In this document: positions 1 through 6,401 of the stretch, piece after piece | Layout of the letters: the number at the start of each line of letters is the position of its first letter | Numbering within the stretch: the first letter of the stretch is position 1 | Assembly: GCA_003235605.1 (NCBI GenBank) | Contig: QJVU01000654.1 | Span: 1 to 6,401, forward strand | Direction: 5' to 3' | DNA length: 6,401 nt | Origin: Planctomycetota bacterium | GTDB taxonomy: Bacteria > Planctomycetota > UBA1135 > UBA2386 | Made by a program: the position numbers and the translations under genes | Notes under the pieces: generated by a model | The model's database searches: none | What the model was told of the DNA's origin: nothing | What the model saw: the letters and a program-made list of their open reading frames with translations, nothing else

Positions 1-945
1 GTGCGCTACCTTCGCGAGCTTCGTGACCAGCCGGACACGATCGAGAGGATTCTGGTGCCGGCTCCCGATGGCTCGCAGATTCCGCTGTCGGAGCTGGCGG
101 AGGTCCGCTACCGCCCGGGTCCCCAGAGCATCAAGAGCGAGGACACGTTCCTCGTCGGCTACGTGCTCTTCGACATGCAGGCGGGGCACGCCGAGGTGGA
201 CGTGGTCGAGGAATGCCAGCGCTACCTCGAGGAGAAGATCGAATCGGGCGCGCTGCACATACCGGCAGGCGTCAGCTACAAGTTCGCAGGCAACTACGAG
301 AACCAGGTTCGTGCCAAGAAGCGCCTCATGATCGTGCTGCCGCTGGCGCTCTTTGTCATCTTCCTGATCCTCTATTTCATGTTCCGATCGGTGCCCACGA
401 CGTTGCTGGTGTTCTCGGGAGTGTTCGTAGCCTGGTCGGGCGGGTTCATGATGCTCTGGCTCTATGGCCAGGACTGGTTCCTGAACTTCTCCGTCTTCGG
501 CGTCGACATGCGGGAGCTGTTCCAGGTGCGCACCTACAACCTGAGCGTCGCGGTCTGGGTGGGCTTCCTGGCGTTGTTCGGGATCGCCACCGACGACGGC
601 GTGATCATGGCAACCTACCTGAAGCAGGTGTTCGCCAAGGAGGCTCCCGACTCGGTTGCCGCCATCCGGGAGGCCACCGTGCTCGCCGGTATGCGGCGGA
701 TTCGGCCGTGCCTGATGACCGTTGGCACGACGATCCTGGCCCTGATCCCGGTGCTGACGTCCACTGGCAAGGGCGCGGACATCATGGTGCCGATGGCGAT
801 CCCCTCGGTGGGGGGCATGACGGTAGTCCTGATCACGGTGTTCGTGGTGCCGACGCTGTACTGCGCCATCGAAGAGCTCAAGTGGTGGCGCCTCCATCGC
901 AACATGGAGACCGTCCCGACCGCTGCAGAGGAGTCGAGTCCCTAG
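1..945 (+). CDS. cusA: CusA-type heavy-metal RND efflux pump, C-terminal part (5' truncated by window edge)
   Basis: This is the inner-membrane proton antiporter of a tripartite Cu(I)/Ag(I)-type efflux system (CusCBA/HME-RND family). Only about the last 314 of roughly 1,050 residues are present. The frame is open to the left edge, and the first residues align with the middle of the porter domain of E. coli CusA, so the GTG at base 1 is internal and not a start. Visible parts: the end of the porter domain (residues 1-105, with the family signature IPLSELAEV...GPQSIKSE), then five membrane segments at about 109-127, 134-156, 181-207, 238-255 and 262-290, matching TM8-TM12. ATDDGVIMATYL (196-207) and RPCLMT (235-240) are typical HME-RND helix motifs. 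Relative to E. coli CusA there is an insertion of about 22 residues around 157-178, and the proton-relay Glu and Lys positions are Asp198 and Cys237. The stop is TAG at 943-945. Metal specificity (Cu/Ag versus Zn/Co/Ni) cannot be settled from this part; the neighbouring copA favours copper. Confidence 0.93.
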   Translation: MRYLRELRDQPDTIERILVPAPDGSQIPLSELAEVRYRPGPQSIKSEDTFLVGYVLFDMQAGHAEVDVVEECQRYLEEKIESGALHIPAGVSYKFAGNYENQVRAKKRLMIVLPLALFVIFLILYFMFRSVPTTLLVFSGVFVAWSGGFMMLWLYGQDWFLNFSVFGVDMRELFQVRTYNLSVAVWVGFLALFGIATDDGVIMATYLKQVFAKEAPDSVAAIREATVLAGMRRIRPCLMTVGTTILALIPVLTSTGKGADIMVPMAIPSVGGMTVVLITVFVVPTLYCAIEELKWWRLHRNMETVPTAAEESSP

Positions 946-981
946 CCAGAACCATGGAAGACCGGATCGGCCGATCACGGC

Positions 982-2463
982 TCATTCAGCAGGAGCCCAG
1001 ATCGTCAACTCTCCGCCTCTTACTGTGGCCGGCAGGGTCATGACCGGCCGCCACCGATCGCGCATGAGTCCCCAGAGCTCGGGTTCCTCCGCCGCCAATG
1101 CACGGTCGAAGGTACTCACGAGGAGGATCCGACCGGTCGCGTGGCTTGCGAGCACGCTCTCGAACGCCTTCGCCGTGCGCGCGTATTCGACGTGCGCCGG
1201 TCGTTCGTCGACCCGATCCCAGTAGTAGGCGATCCCACGGTCGACCACACCGACTGCAATAGCAGTCGACCGCGGTCCGCTCATGTGGTCAAGTTGCGCG
1301 AGAGCTTCGCGATACGGTTGCTTCGGCACTTCCCATGTCCGTACCACCATGGCAAGGAACGCCGTGATCAGCAGGCTTGACGTCAGCGGTACGACCACCC
1401 GCAGGCGTTTCCTGGCGATCTTCATGTCGATCGCATCCGCCACTGCAAGGACGGCAAGGATGGCTAGCGGCAGGCCGAGTATGAACAGCCTTGGATAGAT
1501 CGGCCACCCGAGGACTGTCGTCAGGGCCACCAACAGAACATGGGCGCCAACAAACACACCAGTGATCACCGGAGCGCGACGGAGCAAGCGGATGAAGCCC
1601 CAGGCAGCTCCTGCGCCCAAGATCGCCACAGGCACGAGCCAGACGGAAGCAAGGCCGGCCAACAAGCCCTGCAAGATCTCGCCGAAGAAGGCAGCCGACC
1701 AGAACCAAAAGGCCGTGACCTGAGCCGGTGCGTCGTGACTCAGGACGGCAAACATCTTGCTAACAAGGGGTGTGAAGACCAGACCACCGATTACGGCAGC
1801 AGCGGCTAGCGCAATCAGCGCTCGGACAGCGCATTTCTCGGGCTCTTTTCCGCGGCGCCTGGAGAACCGCAGGAACAGGACGGCAGAAACTACTTGCGCG
1901 CCGAACACACATACACTGGGAAGCAGTGCGAAGAAGTTCAAGGTGCTCGCGGCGATGAACACCGCCTGCCACTTACCACGGGGCTCTTCGAGCAGGCGCA
2001 CCAGTGCACCAGTTCCCAGGAGCGAAAAGAACAGGTATTGCGTGTAGCCTCGGGAATCCTGAGAGAACCAGATGTGGTGGTAGCTGACCGCGAGGATCAG
2101 CGCGGCCCCGATCGATGCTCTCCGGGAGAGGCCTGATAGGCCGGCTACCCAATACATGATGGGGACCGATGCCAAGCCGAACAGCATGGCTGGCAGTCGC
2201 ACAGACCATTCGTGCTCTCCGAAGACCGCAATGCTCGCGTGAACGAGGGCAAAGTTCAGGACATGGTCATTGGCACTGGTGTACGACGTCAGCAACTGGG
2301 CTACGGTTGCGGTTCTGGCTTTGTCCAGGGTTGCGATCTCGTCAATCCACAGATCCCGTCCGATCCCGATCGTTCTCAACACCAGCCCAATGAGAGTGAT
2401 GCATGCAAGCATCACAGCTGGCCGAGAAAAGGACACGACGCGGCTCAAGTGGGTGCGCAACAT
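982..2463 (-). CDS. GT-C fold membrane glycosyltransferase (PMT_2 / GT39-GT83, ArnT-like)
   Basis: A polytopic inner-membrane protein of about 493 residues that probably transfers a sugar from a polyprenyl-phosphate donor to an acceptor on the periplasmic face. The acceptor is unknown. Family features: a first transmembrane helix (about 17-34) followed by the loop motif LWIDE (38-42), whose Asp-Glu pair is the usual GT-C catalytic/metal site; a second conserved block SVRLPAMLFGLASVP (87-101); and WFSQDSRGYT (132-141), the conserved Arg/Tyr segment of this family. At least eight further hydrophobic helices follow, ending near residue 375, then a soluble C-terminal domain of about 115 residues. 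I take ATG at 2463; TTG at 2475 is four codons upstream, and neither has a clear Shine-Dalgarno. The gene is convergent with cusA (37 bp apart) and divergent from the ORFs to its right, so it is not in a metal operon. Its presence between two copper exporters looks like island shuffling, but a cell-surface glycan role cannot be excluded. Family call is firm, substrate unknown. Confidence 0.85.
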   Translation of the reverse strand: MLRTHLSRVVSFSRPAVMLACITLIGLVLRTIGIGRDLWIDEIATLDKARTATVAQLLTSYTSANDHVLNFALVHASIAVFGEHEWSVRLPAMLFGLASVPIMYWVAGLSGLSRRASIGAALILAVSYHHIWFSQDSRGYTQYLFFSLLGTGALVRLLEEPRGKWQAVFIAASTLNFFALLPSVCVFGAQVVSAVLFLRFSRRRGKEPEKCAVRALIALAAAAVIGGLVFTPLVSKMFAVLSHDAPAQVTAFWFWSAAFFGEILQGLLAGLASVWLVPVAILGAGAAWGFIRLLRRAPVITGVFVGAHVLLVALTTVLGWPIYPRLFILGLPLAILAVLAVADAIDMKIARKRLRVVVPLTSSLLITAFLAMVVRTWEVPKQPYREALAQLDHMSGPRSTAIAVGVVDRGIAYYWDRVDERPAHVEYARTAKAFESVLASHATGRILLVSTFDRALAAEEPELWGLMRDRWRPVMTLPATVRGGELTIWAPAE

Positions 2464-2771
2464 CGCGACCGACAAGGGTAGGCACTTTGAGCAGGGAGAT
2501 CGCTGCCGAGTCAGAAATGGGACGGAGTTCCCAGCCAGACAGGGAGGGGACCTGTGGCCATGTGGCGGCCCTTGCCAGAGGCCTCGATACCGTAGTCGCC
2601 GGCAGGAGGCGATCCACTACTCCGTGAGCGTCGGAAGGATACGCCTAGCCGCCTGGGAGACTACGCACATCGACGCATGTGGGGTTGCGGAATCGGCGTA
2701 TACCGTTACATTAGCCCGTTGCCCCTCGGGACGATCCGTTGCCCTCTGAACGTTCCATTGTCCTTTGAACA
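2464..2771. other. Gene-free spacer between divergent genes
   Basis: About 300 bases with no open frame that looks protein-coding on either strand. It must hold the promoter of the leftward glycosyltransferase gene and possibly one for the rightward ORF at 2772. I see only a weak sigma70-like candidate for the rightward direction and a short cluster of degenerate direct repeats near the right end (both listed separately). No tRNA, insertion-sequence end or strong hairpin was found. A decayed gene cannot be excluded. Confidence 0.6.
2685..2712 (+). promoter_or_regulatory. Weak sigma70-like promoter candidate
   Basis: TTGCGG (2685-2690), a 16-base spacer and TACATT (2707-2712) resemble -35 and -10 boxes, sitting 59 bases before the ATG at 2772. 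The match is partial (TTG of TTGACA; four of six positions of TATAAT), and such matches arise easily by chance. It is listed because this is one of the more A/T-rich spots in the spacer and it points toward the downstream ORFs. Confidence 0.22.
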
Positions 2772-2774
2772 ATG
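2716..2774 (+). repeat. Three degenerate ~20-bp direct repeats, the last forming a hairpin over the start codon
   Basis: The units begin CCGTTGCCC (2716-2724), CCGTTGCCC (2736-2744) and CCATTGTCC (2755-2763), a spacing of 20 and 19 bases. Units two and three also share CTCTGAAC / CTTTGAAC-like ends. A partial CCGTTACA lies at 2703. The third unit contains the inverted pair CATTGT (2756-2761) and ACAATG (2769-2774) around a 7-base loop; the second arm contains the ATG at 2772. Possible readings are operator half-sites for a multimeric regulator, a translational hairpin, or decayed repeats. Function not shown. Confidence 0.4.
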
Positions 2775-3179
2775 AAGTGCCTGCCTGACAGCTGTGGCCT
2801 TGTGTTGGTCTGGGCTGTAGCCGCGCAGCTCGCGCTCATTACAATCTCGTTAGGTTGTGCTCCCTCGTCAGGGGAGGATCCGTGCGCTAGCGCGGGTCAT
2901 GGATCATTGCACTCGATGCACTGCGCCATCAACCCACAAGCGGGACCAGTTTCCATCGACGATCTTGCATGTGGTTGCAGGGCTCCGTCCCGGCCAACCT
3001 CACGTGAGATCCTGCAAGGCTGGGTCACCCCTGGCGACGAGGAATCACCGGGGCTGACCATCAGCTTCCTGTCCGGCTATCGCGCAGCCGCCGTGGCACA
3101 GGGACGAAGGCTGTTGCCCTGTCGGCCGGTCTGCAGCGAGTCACCGTTGTACCGAACTCTGCAAGTCTATCTGATCTAG
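2772..3179 (+). CDS. Hypothetical small Cys-rich exported or lipoprotein-like protein
   Basis: A 135-residue ORF of no family I recognise. Residues 1-29 look like a secretion signal: a short polar start with one Lys, a hydrophobic core GLVLVWAVAAQLALITI (9-25), then SLGC with Cys29 as a possible lipidation site. The residue at -3 is Ser rather than the usual Leu/Val, so the lipobox is imperfect. The mature part has eight Cys counting Cys29 and a cluster H43, H47, M49, H50, C51 that could bind a soft metal; this is inference. Against it: no Shine-Dalgarno precedes the ATG, the start lies inside a hairpin arm, and third-position G/C appears lower than in the neighbouring genes. It could be a chance open frame or a gene remnant. 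It lies 105 bp before the next same-strand gene, so co-transcription is possible. Confidence 0.38.
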   Translation: MKCLPDSCGLVLVWAVAAQLALITISLGCAPSSGEDPCASAGHGSLHSMHCAINPQAGPVSIDDLACGCRAPSRPTSREILQGWVTPGDEESPGLTISFLSGYRAAAVAQGRRLLPCRPVCSESPLYRTLQVYLI

Positions 3180-3272
3180 ACCTCTCCTTCGGTCTCGTTC
3201 CGCGTGCCAGCGGAAAGATGTGCCGATCTCGAGCCTCCGTCCGTGCTGTCTGCAGCGAAGTGTTTCTCCCAT

Positions 3273-3277
3273 GAGGT
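3273..3277 (+). promoter_or_regulatory. Ribosome binding site selecting the start at 3285
   Basis: GAGGT lies seven bases before ATG 3285. The longer in-frame GTG start at 3204 has no comparable purine run upstream, and the 27 extra residues it would add look unlike a structured domain. ATG 3279, two codons upstream, is too close to this site. Confidence 0.55.
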
Positions 3278-3284
3278 CATGATC

Positions 3285-4106
3285 ATGAAGCCACAACGAG
3301 ATATCGGTCTGGACCTTCGCGGCCAGATTGCCAGGGCCACCACGGTTGCGTCGGCTGCGGAGCCGTTGCGCCTCGTGGTCACGCGAACGGTGCCCCTCAC
3401 CAGGCAAGGAGAGCCGCTCGGCTACTTGGACGTGCTGCTTCGGCTCAGCTGCCACGGAAGCGGGCAGGGACGTGGCGTGCTGGTTTTCGACTGGCCGACC
3501 GGAGTTTCCAGCCACTCGGCAATCCAGATGCTCGAGCGCTGGAACGACCGTTGTGGCGAGAGTGCCACGTGCAAGTTCGGCGTGTTGCAATTGGAGCGCA
3601 GGGACGCGGCAAGCGGCGAGGTTGGCTCGGGCGACGTACATGGGGTTCACCTCAAAGTGAAGTTCCCGCTCTCCGAAATCCCAGATGCCCTGCAGGAGCT
3701 ACTGGATCTTGCGGCTCGCGCCGGCCTGGCGAGCGCAGTCCACGCGGAGATCGAGCGGCGCCAAGAGTCCAGGCAAGAGCCCGGGAAAGAGGTCGGGAAC
3801 GCACCGAGGGGTCATCTCAGGAACGGCGTGCCTGCCGCGCCGAAAGAGGGCGCCGGTACACCGTTGCAGACCACGACTCCGGGTCAGAACCGGGTCAAGG
3901 TCGAGGGTCAGGACCAGGCCAAGATCGAGAGGATCGTCCACAACGCGGTGTTCGACCCCAAGATGCACCCGCACGTCAATCCGAATGAAGAGGTCTGCAA
4001 GTCCGACGGCACGACCTTCCGCCTTGTCATGAAACGGATGGGAGGAGTACCCACGCGCACATGGATCCACGTGCGAAACGGCACCGCCAGGTCGTCCCGC
4101 AGGTAG
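3285..4106 (+). CDS. Hypothetical soluble protein with repeat-built linker, upstream of copA
   Basis: A 273-residue protein of no family I recognise. It has no signal peptide or membrane helix, so it is probably cytoplasmic. Three parts can be seen: an N-terminal region (1-160) with alternating strand-like stretches (LRLVVTRTVPL, GYLDVLLRLSC, RGVLVFDW, FGVLQLERR, HLKVKFPL) ending in a Leu/Ala-rich helix; a hydrophilic linker (about 160-206) built partly of short tandem repeats; and a basic C-terminal segment (about 207-273) with HPHVNPNEEVC (228-238) and a strand-like TFRLVMKRM. His219, His228, His230 and Cys238 could form a metal site, but this is speculative. Start ATG 3285 is chosen for its Shine-Dalgarno; GTG 3204 would give 300 residues. 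Codon choice is rich in G/C at third positions, like the flanking genes, and the frame is long and uninterrupted, so I consider it real. It ends 121 bp before copA, which is compatible with one transcript, though the inverted repeat between them may be an internal control point. Confidence 0.7.
   Translation: MKPQRDIGLDLRGQIARATTVASAAEPLRLVVTRTVPLTRQGEPLGYLDVLLRLSCHGSGQGRGVLVFDWPTGVSSHSAIQMLERWNDRCGESATCKFGVLQLERRDAASGEVGSGDVHGVHLKVKFPLSEIPDALQELLDLAARAGLASAVHAEIERRQESRQEPGKEVGNAPRGHLRNGVPAAPKEGAGTPLQTTTPGQNRVKVEGQDQAKIERIVHNAVFDPKMHPHVNPNEEVCKSDGTTFRLVMKRMGGVPTRTWIHVRNGTARSSRR
3762..3797 (+). repeat. Three 12-bp imperfect tandem repeats in the linker of the 273-residue protein
   Basis: The units are CAAGAGTCCAGG, CAAGAGCCCGGG and AAAGAGGTCGGG. 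They are in frame and encode QESR, QEPG and KEVG (residues 160-171). They mark the start of the low-complexity linker and suggest growth by replication slippage. Confidence 0.65.
3881..3928 (+). repeat. 24-bp imperfect tandem duplication in the 273-residue protein
   Basis: The two 24-base units (3881-3904 and 3905-3928) match at 20 of 24 positions. They encode the octads GQNRVKVE and GQDQAKIE (residues 200-215). All four differences fall at first or second codon positions and change the amino acid. Confidence 0.7.
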
Positions 4107-4138
4107 GGCCCTGAACACCTGAGCGAGTCAAGGAACCT

Positions 4139-4166
4139 GGGATTCGTCATGCGTGGCGCGAATCCC
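4139..4166. promoter_or_regulatory. 8+8-bp inverted repeat upstream of copA (candidate operator or RNA hairpin)
   Basis: GGGATTCG (4139-4146) and CGAATCCC (4159-4166) are perfect inverted arms around a 12-base centre. In RNA the stem could extend outward by a U-G and a C-G pair and inward by a U-G pair. It lies 62 bases before the preferred copA start. As DNA it has the shape of a dimeric repressor site; it does not match the CueR or CsoR consensus as I know them. As RNA it would be a hairpin with a 10-12-base loop and no U-tract, so it is not a standard terminator. Confidence 0.5.
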
Positions 4167-4211
4167 GGACATTACCGTAGTCTCAACCCTGCCGCTGGAG
4201 GTAAGCGTTGA
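4149..4211 (+). CDS. Possible 20-codon leader peptide in the copA leader
   Basis: ATG 4149 lies in the loop of the inverted repeat and opens a 20-codon frame (starts [10 protein letters not shown], ends AAGGKR) that stops with TGA at 4209-4211. A purine run AAGGAA (4130-4135) is 13 bases upstream, longer than ideal. The stop overlaps a TTG at 4208 that opens a seven-codon frame, and that frame's TGA overlaps the copA ATG (ATGA at 4228-4231). No protein family evidence; short frames of this kind arise by chance, so this is a candidate only. Confidence 0.15.
   Translation: MRGANPGHYRSLNPAAGGKR
4197..4204 (+). promoter_or_regulatory. Strong Shine-Dalgarno-like sequence in the copA leader
   Basis: GGAGGTAA is the best Shine-Dalgarno match near copA, yet it is 25 bases (counted from GGAGGT) from the preferred ATG 4228, too far for direct use. 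It is well placed for TTG 4208, which is out of frame with copA. It may serve translational coupling, or the preferred copA start may be wrong. Confidence 0.4.
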
Positions 4212-4227
4212 GAGCGTCTCGCTCGCC

Positions 4228-6324
<2,097 letters not shown>

Positions 6325-6362
6325 CCGGATGGGGCGCCGGCCGCTCGGCAGCGTCGCCTGGG

Positions 6363-6395
6363 CTCGACGAAGTGTGGCATGCCGTAGACGTCGAG
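6363..6395. repeat. Nested inverted repeat downstream of copA
   Basis: CTCGAC (6363-6368) and GTCGAG (6390-6395) are inverted arms whose midpoint nearly coincides with the palindrome GGCATGCC (6376-6383). It starts 38 bases after the copA stop and has no U-tract. It could be a weak transcript-end structure, a binding site, or part of an unseen downstream gene. Bases 6325-6401 hold no recognisable coding region. Confidence 0.25.
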
Positions 6396-6401
6396 GTGGC
6401 C

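Noticed and set aside
965..976. GATCGGCCGATC palindrome between the convergent genes, as a bidirectional terminator
   Set aside because: With a minimal loop only four base pairs remain, and there is no T-run on either side.
213..1043. 276-codon open frame overlapping the cusA end
   Set aside because: It is a +1-type shadow of cusA: the product is rich in Arg, Gly and His with no hydrophobic or domain pattern, while the cusA frame gives a clear family match.
3178..3195. AGACC...GGTCT hairpin after the small Cys-rich ORF, as a terminator
   Set aside because: The stem is only five base pairs and no T-run follows.
3204..3284. Upstream GTG start extending the 273-residue protein by 27 residues
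   Set aside because: No Shine-Dalgarno precedes it, whereas GAGGT is well placed before ATG 3285.
4139..4170. Resemblance of the copA inverted repeat to a tRNA T-arm
   Set aside because: No acceptor stem, anticodon arm or CCA context can be built around it.
4153..4227. GTG start adding 25 residues to CopA
   Set aside because: It lies in the inverted-repeat loop without a ribosome site, and the family typically begins at the CPMH module. Not fully excluded, because ATG 4228 also lacks a good Shine-Dalgarno.

Overview
The window is a GC-rich stretch of bacterial chromosome or genomic island that carries metal-efflux genes. It probably comes from an environmental Gram-negative: a CusA-type RND pump only makes sense in a double-membrane cell. 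I cannot assign a phylum. The CusA sequence belongs to a divergent branch rather than the enterobacterial one, and Myxococcota, Planctomycetota, Gemmatimonadota and Bacteroidota-like donors all seem possible.

Layout from left to right. (1) Bases 1-945 (+) are the C-terminal third of a CusA/HME-RND proton-driven metal efflux pump; the gene starts upstream of the window. (2) Bases 982-2463 (-) encode a polytopic GT-C glycosyltransferase of the PMT_2/GT39/GT83 (ArnT-like) type. It is convergent with cusA and has no evident link to metals. (3) Bases 2464-2771 are a gene-free spacer with a weak promoter candidate, three degenerate ~20-bp repeats and a small hairpin over the next start codon. (4) Bases 2772-3179 (+) are a possible small Cys-rich exported or lipoprotein-like ORF, of moderate-to-low support. 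(5) Bases 3285-4106 (+) encode a 273-residue soluble protein of no recognised family, with a repeat-built linker and a His/Cys-containing C-terminal domain. (6) Bases 4107-4227 are a leader region with an 8+8-bp inverted repeat and two tiny overlapping reading frames. (7) Bases 4228-6324 (+) encode a complete P1B-1 copper-exporting ATPase (CopA) that carries a CPMH...CPKCGM metal-binding module at its N-terminus instead of the usual CXXC HMA domain. (8) The last 77 bases hold no recognisable gene.

Functionally, CusA moves Cu(I)/Ag(I) from periplasm or cytoplasm to the outside through a CusB/CusC-type tripartite channel, while CopA moves cytoplasmic Cu(I) across the inner membrane, so the two would act in series. 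The two small unknown ORFs lie between them on the same strand and may be copper-associated, but that rests on position and on a few His/Met/Cys residues only. The least ordinary features are the copA leader (inverted repeat plus overlapping mini-ORFs), the unknown 273-residue protein with in-frame tandem repeats, and the non-enterobacterial residues at CusA proton-relay positions.
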